20,846 nucleotides of DNA from DASYYE01 sp035946955 (GCA_035946955.1 DASYYE010000363.1:1-20846); one strand, 5' to 3'; positions 8,938-15,988 are shown, numbered from the stretch's first letter. Program-made: numbers and translations. The notes: generated by a model not told the origin, from the sequence alone.

Positions 8938-9237
8938 GCGGGCAGCGCGTGACCGCTGGTTTTACTGGCCCCCGCCGTGGTGCGGGCGGCCGCCGGTCTG
9001 ATTGATCCCGCTGCCCGCACGCGAACCCGCCCCATGCCCCCGCGGCAGCCAGCCGCGGGCACCCCCGAAGGGATGAACGCAGCCGCGAGCCTGCCTCAGC
9101 GACACCAGCTGCGAACGGGGCGCGCCACATCCCCCGTAGCCGTTCCCGGGGCCACCAAGCGTGCGCCGGTGGAGGGCCAGCGTCAAGGTCGTTCGTCCAG
9201 CCGGGCGCCTCCACCTTGACCCCGGCCCTCCACCGGC
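8938..9237 (+). ncRNA. Folded non-coding right flank of the IS: candidate bridge/seek RNA
   Basis: Three strong stems lie between the transposase stop and the right inverted repeat. Stem 1 is a 10-bp perfect outer helix (8938-8947 / 9009-9018) enclosing a GC hairpin. Stem 2 is an 8-bp hairpin (9039-9046 / 9052-9059). Stem 3 is a 14-bp plus 6-bp helix (9165-9178 / 9224-9237 and 9183-9188 / 9214-9219) with a 4x4 internal loop. IS1111-type elements encode their target-guiding RNA in this position. Exact RNA ends, guide loops and strand activity are not visible to me, and stem 3 could instead be a terminator. Confidence 0.4.
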
Positions 9238-9297
9238 ATGCCCAAAACCCGGCCCGGAAACAGCAGAAAAACGGACACACCCGCCGGTTGACACCGA

Positions 9298-9309
9298 CCC
9301 GCTCCTTCA
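9298..9309 (+). repeat. Right subterminal inverted repeat of the IS1111-type element
   Basis: CCCGCTCCTTCA is the exact complement of 7803-7814. A TTGACA hexamer sits just inside it at 9288-9293. In IS110/IS1111 elements a -35 box in the right end pairs with a -10 box in the left end after circularisation; this hexamer is placed suitably for that, though the -10 partner cannot be fixed without the exact ends. Confidence 0.8.
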
Positions 9310-9318
9310 GGGATGTAT

Positions 9319-9666
9319 AACCATCGGCTTGTGCGTTTAGCCAACGGGTGCATGGCCCAACCGAGCACAGTGGCCACGGTCGGCCGAGTCAAGCTAGGCC
9401 GCTACGCGGCCCGCTTCGCGAGCCTTGACACGTCGGCCCGGTGATCGGCAGTTATCGAGGGGATGGGGAAGAAGCAGTGCACGAGAAGGTGTGTCCAGTT
9501 TCCCGGAAACCCGCAGGTCGCCGGCCGGTATTGTGCACCGATCTGTGCACGAGACGCGGCCAGACGGTTTGAGATGCCGTAGACGCAGCAGGTTCAGCGA
9601 ATTTCGTCGACCGAGATCAGCGTCCTAATAGGAGACGACGCGGGACGCCGGAGACGGCAGTCGCAC
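9319..9666. other. Intergenic stretch between the IS and the tRNA-fMet fragment
   Basis: No supportable gene. It holds a 6-bp hairpin (GGCCGC/GCGGCC, 9397-9411), a TTGACA at 9425-9430 without a convincing -10 box, and a 10-base direct repeat GTGCACGAGA at 9477-9486 and 9545-9554, with a partial third copy at 9533. The repeats lie beside the attachment-site scar and could be integrase arm sites or promoter elements of a lost element. Confidence 0.4.
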
Positions 9667-9713
9667 GGCTCATAACCCAGAGGTCGCAGGTTCAAATCCT
9701 GCCCCCGCTACCA
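9667..9713 (+). other. tRNA-fMet 3' fragment: attachment-site (attR-like) scar
   Basis: The 47 bases begin in the anticodon arm (CTCATAA loop at 9669-9675, anticodon CAT, followed by CCC as in initiator tRNA) and run to the end. The T arm is GCAGG-TTCAAAT-CCTGC (9686-9702), then the acceptor 3' strand CCCCGCT, discriminator A and encoded CCA (9711-9713). The 5' half of the tRNA is absent: the preceding bases do not form the D arm or the acceptor partner. This is what remains at the far border when an integrative element inserts into the 3' end of a tRNA gene. The element would lie to the left and the old chromosome to the right. Confidence 0.85.
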
Positions 9714-9729
9714 GGTAAGTGCCGGTCAG

Positions 9730-9765
9730 AGGCCTGATCACCAGACGGTGGTCAGGCCTTCTTGA
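9730..9765 (+). terminator. Rho-independent terminator after the tRNA-fMet fragment
   Basis: A 13-bp stem (9730-9742 / 9747-9759) with one G-U pair and a four-base loop, followed by TTCTTGATCGTT. It lies 17 bases after the CCA end, as expected for the native tRNA terminator. Confidence 0.75.
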
Positions 9766-9902
9766 TCGTTGTTGGCGGTTCGTTGGCTGGACCAGACCTC
9801 GAGATCCGGCAGCCTGTGTGAAGAAGTGGCATAGATCGTCACCATAGAGGGTCGGCCCACGAGTCGGCGCAGTACGACCGCAGGGCATCCGGCGGTGCTC
9901 TC

Positions 9903-9952
9903 TCAATGCGGTAGGGCCGGTTCAAAACCGGTCGAGGCTACTGAAGAAGTAG
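9903..9952 (+). other. Diverged second copy of the tRNA 3' end
   Basis: A T-arm-like hairpin GCCGG-TTCAAAA-CCGGT (about 9915-9932) is followed by GAGGCTAC. From there to the following terminator it aligns with the first copy with only one gap. The T stem has changed on both sides (GCAGG/CCTGC to GCCGG/CCGGT) and still pairs. No anticodon arm or CCA is recognisable. It is most simply an older attachment-site duplication; an unrelated hairpin is possible. Confidence 0.5.
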
Positions 9953-9960
9953 CAGATCAC

Positions 9961-10001
9961 AGGCCCGGCCACCACTCGCGGTGGCTAGGCCTTGATCATT
10001 T
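9961..10001 (+). terminator. Terminator after the second tRNA-like copy
   Basis: Stem AGGCC + GGCCACC pairs with GGTGGCT + GGCCT (9961-9973 / 9980-9992) with one mismatch and one G-U pair, six-base loop, then TTGATCATTT. Sequence and layout match the terminator at 9730-9765, including the TTGATC(G/A)TT tail, which supports duplication of the whole tRNA-end plus terminator segment. Confidence 0.65.
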
Positions 10002-10068
10002 GTCATCAGCCTGTCATCGAGTTGCACCGTCACCGGTCGGCAGAGGATGCCACCAGAAGGTGGCAGAT

Positions 10069-10200
10069 GTCACCGGTGCCAAACGTGTTAAGACCAACGT
10101 CACCACCTGGACCTACGACGCCGCCGGCAACACCGCCACCCAAGACGGCACAGGTGGCAAAGAAACCCTGGGCTGGTCCGACGACGGGAAACTCGCGTCG
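10069..10200 (+). pseudogene. Rhs/YD-repeat protein fragment
   Basis: A 44-codon open segment contains TWTYDAAGNTATQDGTGG followed by KETLGWSDDGKLAS. This is the repeat of Rhs-type polymorphic toxin shells (TYDxxGN, then a W-D-xxG-L-A strand). Neither the N-terminal shell nor a core/toxin domain is present nearby, and the frame runs into unrelated residues on both sides. It is therefore a relic, perhaps carried with the integration events next to it. Confidence 0.65.
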
Positions 10201-10342
10201 CGGGAGCACCGGTGCTTTCGCCGTGCGGTTGCGGCGTGGCAGCCGCCATTGGCGGGGAGGTGGTAGTTGGTCCGGATGGATGCGGGGGGACTACGGTGTG
10301 TGGTGACATGTGGTGTCTTCTGCCGCTAGGAGTGCCTTCCCC

Positions 10343-11164
10343 GTGACTAGTGAACAGCCCTCTTCCGGGCAGCCGCCCTCGCCCGTGATCAACACGAGCG
10401 TGCCCCACTCGGCGCGGATATGGAACTACTGGCTGGGTGGCAAGGACTTCTACCCGGTGGACCGCCAGGTCGGCGACCAGATCGCTGGGATGTACCCGGG
10501 CATCTTCCCGCTGGCCCGCGCCGACAGAGCGTTTTTGGGAAGGGCTGTCCACTACCTGGCCGGTGAGGCGGGCGTCCGGCAGTTCCTCGACATTGGGACG
10601 GGGTTGCCGACCGCGGACAACACCCATCAGGTCGCCCAGCGTGTGGCGCCGGAGTCGAAGGTCGTCTATGTCGACAACGACCCGCTGGTGCTGGTCCATG
10701 CCAGAGCCCTGCTGACCAGCTCAGCTCAGGGCAAGACCGACTACATCGAGGCCGATGTGCACGATCCTGAGACGATCTTGCGCGGGGCCGGGCAGACACT
10801 GGACCTCACCCAGCCGGTGGCACTGATGTTGCTGGGCGTCTTGAACTTCGTCCTCGGCGACGATGAGGGGTACACGATCGTGAGACGGCTGATGGATGCG
10901 CTCCCGTCGGGGAGCTATCTCGCGGTCACCCACCCCACCAGTGAAATCGACGCCGAGCGGTACCTGCCCACCGTGGACCACTGGAACAAGTACGGCGAGC
11001 CGAAGATGCGCACCCGTACCCGGGCAGAGATCGCATGCTTCTTCGACGGCCTGGAGTTGCTGGACCCCGGCGTAGTGATGTTCATGGAATGGCGTCCCGA
11101 AACCATCGACATCGGCGAGCTTCCCCAGCTGCCAGGGCTCTGCGGGCTCGCCCGAAAGCCGTAG
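10343..11164 (+). CDS. SAM-dependent methyltransferase, DUF574 family (Methyltransf_19)
   Basis: 273-aa cytoplasmic methyltransferase of a family greatly expanded in actinomycetes; substrates are mostly unknown. Visible: SARIWNYWLGGKDFYPVDR (residues 23-41), the family hallmark; FLDIGTGLPT (81-90), the SAM-binding motif I; and VVYVDNDPLVLVHARALL (107-124), motif II with its acidic residue. The HWNKYGEPKMRTR region follows near the C terminus. I chose GTG at 10343 because AGGAG lies ten bases upstream; in-frame GTG codons at 10310 and 10313 would add up to 11 residues without a clear ribosome site. It stands alone between relics. No partner gene hints at its substrate. Confidence 0.88.
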   Translation: MTSEQPSSGQPPSPVINTSVPHSARIWNYWLGGKDFYPVDRQVGDQIAGMYPGIFPLARADRAFLGRAVHYLAGEAGVRQFLDIGTGLPTADNTHQVAQRVAPESKVVYVDNDPLVLVHARALLTSSAQGKTDYIEADVHDPETILRGAGQTLDLTQPVALMLLGVLNFVLGDDEGYTIVRRLMDALPSGSYLAVTHPTSEIDAERYLPTVDHWNKYGEPKMRTRTRAEIACFFDGLELLDPGVVMFMEWRPETIDIGELPQLPGLCGLARKP

Positions 11165-11610
11165 GGCGCCGAGCCGCAGGAGCCCTGCCGCGCGCAGCGC
11201 ACATTTCGGGCGGGCCCACGCCCGCCGCGCGACCTCACCCAGCGGGCGTATGACTGGCTGCGCGGCACCGGAGCAGGCCTGGCCGTGCCAGGCGAACGTA
11301 TCCGCTGACGCCGACACCACCTACCGTGACATCAAAACGCTCGCGAGCCGCCGATCTGGACGGCGATCTTGTCTGACCATAGGGCTGCTGACGCTGCGCC
11401 AAGTTGGGTGATCTGCGCTGGCCGGCATGTCAGGGCAGGGCTGGCGAGCTCCTCTTGGCGCACCCGGTGCCGGTCAGCTGGTGAGAGCTCGCCGGGGGTG
11501 GCGATCCCTCCTGGTCTGGCGGTGTTTGTGCCATGCAGGCTGGGGCGCGCAGGTGGTACCGCGCAGCTGCGCGCCTATCGAGGGCAGGGCGGTGGATGCA
11601 TCATCGGGGC
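11165..11610. other. Intergenic region, no supportable gene
   Basis: Several short open frames exist but none shows a recognisable domain. The only clear structure is a 7-bp GC hairpin GGCGGGC/GCCCGCC at 11209-11226, which could end the methyltransferase transcript although no T tract follows. The promoter of the next gene should lie here; I see no convincing -35/-10 pair. Confidence 0.35.
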
Positions 11611-12525
11611 ATGGACCAGGACCACAACTGGAAGCAGCAACTCCCGTATCCGTATAACCAGGATCTGTCGGGTGTCTTGCGGCATCTGAACAGGCGTACC
11701 CCGTTCAGCCGCGCGAAGCTTGCCAATGACCCGGCGACGGCGGGGTACCTGGCTGCCGCCTTGCGCTTGGTCCAGCGGCATATTGGGCCGGGGGCAACGC
11801 GTGAGCTGGCCGATCCCGATGACGCCAACTCGGTCGACCGCCCGTTGCTGCGGTTCCTGTCTCAGCGTGAGGTCGTCGCGGCGGTGGCCGGCAATCCGGA
11901 CCCGTTCCCGCGCCGGGGCAGTGTGGCGGCGCTGCGGTCGACTTGGCGGTCACAGTCAGACTTCATAGCTGATGTGCTGGCCTTCGCGTTGTGGCCCGGG
12001 CACCTTCCCGCCGAATATTACGGTGCTGTTGCCGACTGGGCGGAGAGGCTCCTCGATGGTCCTGATTTCACCGATGCCGTTCATGGGCTGGCTTATTTCG
12101 AGATGAGCACGGTCCTGCGGATGCCCGCGCTCCGGTTTAAGTGGGTGGCGATGGCCGAGGCAGAGGGTGACAGCACCATCAGGGCTGCCCTGCCGAGGAT
12201 CTACAGTAGCCCGCTCGATCTCTATAAGCAGCTCTATGGCGCCGTCGTGAACGCTCGGGGCCTGAAACTGCGGCCAGGTGTCACCCAGGATGATCTCGCG
12301 AACATTCTGGTAGCGCTCTCCGATGGGCTGATGACCCGTGCCGTGTGTGACCCCGGAGCCGGTGTCATCGACCATGAGCAGGGCACTTCCTTGCTGGGGA
12401 AAGCGGCTCTCGCCATTATTTTCGGCTGCCTGGAACGCAGAGAACACGCTGAGAACCTGACGCTCGAGCAAGCCGTGCATGCCTTGATATACGACCGCCC
12501 AGGAGCGGGAGGGGACGTTCAGTAA
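11611..12525 (+). CDS. Hypothetical protein, weak TetR C-domain resemblance
   Basis: A 304-aa protein I do not recognise. It is soluble in appearance, with no signal peptide and no membrane segment. The middle is alpha-helical and acidic/tryptophan-rich (DVLAFALWPGHLPAEYYGAVADWAERLL). The later part DDLANILVALSDGLMTRAVCDPG resembles the ligand-domain helices of TetR-type regulators, but no helix-turn-helix is evident at the N terminus. The start is uncertain: ATG at 11611 (MDQDHNW) is preferred, with ATG at 11596 as an alternative, and neither has a strong ribosome site. It may be a regulator-like protein without a canonical DNA-binding domain. Confidence 0.6.
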   Translation: MDQDHNWKQQLPYPYNQDLSGVLRHLNRRTPFSRAKLANDPATAGYLAAALRLVQRHIGPGATRELADPDDANSVDRPLLRFLSQREVVAAVAGNPDPFPRRGSVAALRSTWRSQSDFIADVLAFALWPGHLPAEYYGAVADWAERLLDGPDFTDAVHGLAYFEMSTVLRMPALRFKWVAMAEAEGDSTIRAALPRIYSSPLDLYKQLYGAVVNARGLKLRPGVTQDDLANILVALSDGLMTRAVCDPGAGVIDHEQGTSLLGKAALAIIFGCLERREHAENLTLEQAVHALIYDRPGAGGDVQ

Positions 12526-12646
12526 ATTACTGCCGGGATCGCGGGTCGCCTTATCGAGACCATCTGGAAACGCGTCACCGGGCGCGCCAGGCAAAGAATC
12601 GCATTGGCAGCATCAATGTTCAGTTCCATCGAAAGCGAGGTATCCC

Positions 12647-13840
12647 ATGTCTAACCGCAAGTGTGTCCTGCTGGCCGGGGTGCTGGCCGCCGTGCTCGCC
12701 GGGACCGGGGGGCTTGTCCCGGCAGCCAGCTCCGTTGCCGCTGCTACTGGCCCTGCCGCGTTGACGTGCGGCGCCTGGAGCATCGTGGCCAGCCCGAATG
12801 TCGGCTCCGCTGACAACACGCTCAATGGCGTGGCCACCGTTTCGGCCAAGAACGCCTGGGCGGTCGGGTCGTCGACCAACACGGTCACCTCGGTCGCCAG
12901 TACCCTGACCGAGCACTGGAACGGCACCCGGTGGCGCATCGTGCCCAGCCCCAACGCCGGGTCGGCGCAGAACCTGCTCCAGGCGGTGGCAGTGATCCCG
13001 CACACCAATCAACTGTGGGCGGTCGGGTACTTCATCAGTGGCGGCGGGCCGCTGCAGACCCTGGCCGAGCGGTGGGACGGAACCGACTGGGACGTGGTGC
13101 CCAGCCCCAATGTGGGCACCGGCAGCAACAGCCTCGGGGCGGTGGTGGCCCTGTCCGCAACTGACGCGTGGGCGGTGGGGGCCAGCAGCGAAACCCCGAG
13201 CAGCAGCCAGGCGCTGATCGAGCACTGGGACGGAACCACGTGGAGCGTGGTTTCCAGCCCCACGCTCACCGGCAACGTGAACCTGGCCGGACTCACGGCG
13301 GTGCGGAGCACCAGCCAACTGTGGGCCAGCGGCGGCACCGGCAACGCCACGCTGACCGAGCACTTCGACGGCACCAGCTGGAGCGTGGTGCCCAGCCCCA
13401 ACGCGCCCGGCTCGACGGGCGGCGACTTCCTCTACGGAACCCGGGCGGTCGCGGCCAGCAATGTATGGGCGGTTGGGTCCACCGGGTCAGGGGGCAACCC
13501 GGTGCTGACTCTCACCGAGCACTGGGACGGGACCAGTTGGAGCGTGATCCCCAGCCCGAACCCCAGCGCCGTCGGAAACGTCCTGTTCGCAGTGGCACCG
13601 ATTCCAGGCACGACCCAGGTGTGGGCTGTGGGGGAGGAAGGCTCCGCAAACCCGGGCCCCTTCCAGACGCTCGTCGAGCGCTGGGACGGGACCAGCTGGA
13701 GCGTGGTCACCAGCCCCGACCCCTCGCCCGATGAGAACCTGCTGCGCTCGGTCGCCACCCGTAGTACCGAGGCTTGGGCGGTGGGCAGCTCGACAACCAC
13801 GGCCGGGGCCACCAACACGCTGATCGAGCACTTCTGCTAG
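12647..13840 (+). CDS. Secreted seven-repeat beta-propeller-like protein
   Basis: A 397-aa exported protein. Residues 1-33 form a Sec signal peptide (NRK, then a Leu/Ala-rich core, cleavage near AAATG). The rest is seven tandem repeats of 46-53 residues with the consensus W-S-V-V-P-S-P-N, then L-x-A-V, then W-A-V-G, then T-L-x-E-H-W-D-G-T. This pattern suggests a seven-bladed propeller. After cleavage only two cysteines remain, C41 just before the first repeat and C397 as the last residue, so a disulfide could close the ring. ATG at 12647 follows AGCGAGG. Function is unknown; binding to a surface or polymer ligand is plausible. Related repeats occur in many actinomycete secreted proteins. Confidence 0.85.
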   Translation: MSNRKCVLLAGVLAAVLAGTGGLVPAASSVAAATGPAALTCGAWSIVASPNVGSADNTLNGVATVSAKNAWAVGSSTNTVTSVASTLTEHWNGTRWRIVPSPNAGSAQNLLQAVAVIPHTNQLWAVGYFISGGGPLQTLAERWDGTDWDVVPSPNVGTGSNSLGAVVALSATDAWAVGASSETPSSSQALIEHWDGTTWSVVSSPTLTGNVNLAGLTAVRSTSQLWASGGTGNATLTEHFDGTSWSVVPSPNAPGSTGGDFLYGTRAVAASNVWAVGSTGSGGNPVLTLTEHWDGTSWSVIPSPNPSAVGNVLFAVAPIPGTTQVWAVGEEGSANPGPFQTLVERWDGTSWSVVTSPDPSPDENLLRSVATRSTEAWAVGSSTTTAGATNTLIEHFC

Positions 13841-13877
13841 CCGAGCCACACCAGGCACGGCTAAAGACGAGGGAAGA

Positions 13878-13910
13878 GGCGTCCCGGGCGGGGAGACCGC
13901 CCGGGACGCC
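13878..13910 (+). terminator. Strong terminator hairpin after the propeller gene
   Basis: Perfect 14-bp stem (13878-13891 / 13897-13910) with a five-base loop, 38 bases after the stop codon. No T tract follows, as is common in high-GC actinomycetes. Confidence 0.75.
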
Positions 13911-14348
13911 CAGCCCTCCCCCTCAGCAGCCCGGCACCCCCCGAGTCTCTCTGCCGTTCCAGGAATCTGGAACCACGGGAGCTGCAGCCTGGTGGTCCCG
14001 TCGCCTGTGAACGCTCACAACCAGACGGCGCACTGTTCAGCGGTCATGAGCATTTCGAGCATCCACGGACAGGCCACCTCGCCACTCGAAACTGCAATTC
14101 AGTGAAGATGTTCAGAACTGCCTGACCACCGCACTGGCTGACAGACGGCCAGATTCGGCATCAATATGGGGCGAGGTGGTCGCGGAATGGCCACGCATGC
14201 CTCACCCGAAGAGTTACCTTGTGCTGCCGGGAGCACGGTCGGTTGGCGCCTCGAGGGCCTGCCGCGCCGAAGCCCCAGCCCGGCACACGGCGCCCACAGT
14301 GCGGGCCGGTTACCGTCGCACAGCACGGGCGGCCCGGCGGTCCAGCCG
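13911..14348. other. Intergenic region, no supportable gene
   Basis: Short open frames on both strands have no recognisable content. The stretch separates the propeller terminator from the CBS-domain relic. I see no RNA gene or repeat in it. Confidence 0.35.
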
Positions 14349-14498
14349 CTAGGAGGGCAGGTCCGCTGCGAAGAACAGCCCGACCAGGGTGCCGCCGGGC
14401 CGGGTCACCACCACCCGGGTCACCTCAGCATGGCTCATCCGGTGCGCCAGCGCGGCGGCATCCTCGCTGGGCCGCACCGTGGACACACCGAACCGCAT
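14349..14498 (-). pseudogene. CBS-domain protein, C-terminal fragment
   Basis: Reading the minus strand from ATG at 14498 to TAG at 14349-14351 gives 49 residues. They contain GVSTVRPSEDAAALAHRM and RVVVTRPGGTLVGLFFAADL, the helix-strand pattern of the second half of a CBS pair. The open frame continues upstream past 14560 without stop codons but loses all resemblance, so the first CBS motif is missing or shifted out of frame. CBS pairs bind adenosyl ligands; a single half-pair is probably not functional. Too short to be noticed by most gene finders. Confidence 0.6.
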
Positions 14499-14761
14499 CA
14501 CCGTCCCCACCCCAGCCTCCCCGGCGACAGACGCCGCGCCCGATTCCGGTCGGCATAACGACCTCCAATCCCAGATCTGCCACTCCGTCCATGCGGTGCC
14601 CAGTCAGGCACGAGGTGCCGTCCGTCGGCCGGGAGCCGCGTAGTCTCGGATCGGCCCCGGGAGCAGGGCAGCCCGCCTGCAAGCCCGGCGGGCTGAGGGA
14701 CCGGGCCGTTCCGGGCATCTTGCGACCCGCCCTGGCCGTCGGCAGCGTATGGAGGTCCGCG

Positions 14762-15784
14762 GTGAGAGCCGCCGTCTACACCAGGTACGGCCCACCCGAA
14801 GCAGTGGTGGAGGTCCGCGATGCCGAGAAGCCGGTGCCCGGTGAGAACGAGGTGGTGATCGCGGTTGAGGCGGCTGCTGTCAACCCCCTCGATGCGGTGA
14901 CAGAAGGCCGCCCCTGGACCTTGCGCATCATGACCGGGCTGCGCAGGCCCAAGGTCACGCGGCTGGGGGTTGACGTGGCCGGCCTGGTGGAGGCGGCAGG
15001 GGCAGAGGTAACGGGCGTAGGGCCGGGCGAGCGTGTGTTCGGCTGGTGTGTCGATGACGTCTCCGGCGCCGCTGTCTGGGTCCACAGCCGGGGCGCCTTC
15101 GCCGAGTACGCCTGCGTCCCCGCGGCGATGGTGACAGCCAAGCCTGACAACGTCACACCGGCACAGGCAGCCGCGGCGCCCGTGGCGGCAGTCACTGCAC
15201 TGCAGGGCCTGCGCGACAGGGGAGGGGTTCAGCAGGGGCAGACGGTGCTGGTCAACGGCGCGGCCGGGGGTGTGGGGACATTCGCCGTGCAGATTGCCAA
15301 GTGGCTCGGCGCGCAGGTGACCGCCGTGTGCAGCACCGCAAACGTGGACATGGTCCGCTCCATCGGAGCCGACCATGTCATTGACTACACGCTGTCGGAC
15401 TTCACCAGCAGCAAACACCACTACGACGTCATCATCGACTGCATAGGCAACCACCCACTGTCAGCATGCAGGCGCGTCCTCGCCGCGCGCGGCACGTATG
15501 TGGCGGTGGGCGGGCCATCCAGCCGGTGGGTGGCGGGCCTGCTGGCCCGCCCCATCGCCATCATGGTCTTGTCACCCTTTGTCAGGCAGAAGCTGGTCAC
15601 GTTCGTGGCGAGCCCCTCGCCCGAAGACCTGGCCACCATCCGCGACCTCATGGCAGCCGGGAAGGTGACACCTGTCATAGACCGGTGTTACGGCCTGGAC
15701 GAGGTTTCCGAAGCCATGCGCTACCAGCAGGCAAAGCACGCCCGCGGGAAAGTAGTCATACAGACGCAAAGCAGCCAGAACTGA
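14762..15784 (+). CDS. Zinc-independent MDR oxidoreductase (quinone oxidoreductase-like)
   Basis: NAD(P)H-dependent medium-chain dehydrogenase/reductase, 340 aa. The N-terminal GroES-like domain (MRAAVYTRYGPPE, AAVNPLDAV, VDVAGLVEAAGAEV, PGERVFG) is followed by the Rossmann domain with VNGAAGGVGTFAVQIAKWLGA (residues 164-184). The structural and catalytic zinc cysteines/histidine of true alcohol dehydrogenases are absent, so it belongs with the quinone oxidoreductase/enoyl-reductase-like group. GTG at 14762 is preceded by GGAGG at 14750-14754 and starts the conserved MRAAVY. The open frame extends 180 codons upstream through unconserved sequence, which is rejected. It stands alone, so the substrate cannot be inferred. 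Confidence 0.92.
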   Translation: MRAAVYTRYGPPEAVVEVRDAEKPVPGENEVVIAVEAAAVNPLDAVTEGRPWTLRIMTGLRRPKVTRLGVDVAGLVEAAGAEVTGVGPGERVFGWCVDDVSGAAVWVHSRGAFAEYACVPAAMVTAKPDNVTPAQAAAAPVAAVTALQGLRDRGGVQQGQTVLVNGAAGGVGTFAVQIAKWLGAQVTAVCSTANVDMVRSIGADHVIDYTLSDFTSSKHHYDVIIDCIGNHPLSACRRVLAARGTYVAVGGPSSRWVAGLLARPIAIMVLSPFVRQKLVTFVASPSPEDLATIRDLMAAGKVTPVIDRCYGLDEVSEAMRYQQAKHARGKVVIQTQSSQN

Positions 15785-15988
15785 CAATAGGCCCGGCGCA
15801 AGGTCTAGGCACCATTCCCGGAACAGGGTCTCAAGGTGATCGGGGCGCTGTCACGCGGACCGGCTGACCGGCTCGTCGCTGTGTGGGGAAAGCAAGCCTC
15901 CGTATATTCGCTCCTCGCTTCCGGCTGGTGGGGTCGGCTGTGGCGTGCGATGGTCAGGGCACGACGGGTGAAAGAAGGGGATCAGGGG

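Larger units (their letters stand above)
7796..9318 (+). mobile_element. IS110-family element, IS1111 subgroup (ends approximate)
   Basis: The element is defined by the transposase gene and by a perfect 12-bp subterminal inverted repeat, TGAAGGAGCGGG at 7803-7814 and its complement at 9298-9309. IS1111-type elements have such subterminal repeats a few bases inside their ends and leave no target duplication, so the outer limits are given only to within about 10 bases. The layout of a short left flank (about 75 bases) and a long folded right flank (about 370 bases) after the gene is also the IS1111 pattern. It sits between allB and the tRNA-fMet relic. Nothing suggests it has decayed. Confidence 0.8.

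Noticed and set aside
9288..9321. TTGACA with a downstream TATAAC as an ordinary promoter
   Set aside because: The spacing is 22 bases, too long for a sigma-70-type promoter; the TTGACA makes more sense as the right-end -35 box of the IS circle junction.
9670..9906. Minus-strand open frame ending in AGAGFEPATSGL
   Set aside because: The ending is simply the antisense translation of the tRNA-fMet 3' end (T arm and acceptor), a well-known artefact; the rest has no protein character.
12900..13840. Periodic 138-159-base repeats as a possible CRISPR or DNA satellite
   Set aside because: The repeats are in frame, unequal in length and encode propeller blades of a signal-peptide-bearing protein.
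14219..14761. 180-codon upstream extension of the oxidoreductase
   Set aside because: Unconserved Pro/Arg-rich text; a strong ribosome site and the family N terminus place the start at 14762.
14498..15454. 318-aa minus-strand open frame opposite the MDR oxidoreductase
   Set aside because: High-GC antisense shadow of a clearly conserved plus-strand gene, His/Arg/Gly-rich with no domain.
15836..15988. Upstream extension of the 155-aa partner gene
   Set aside because: No ribosome site, unconserved Arg/Trp-rich leader; ATG at 15989 has a good purine-rich site and begins the helical core.
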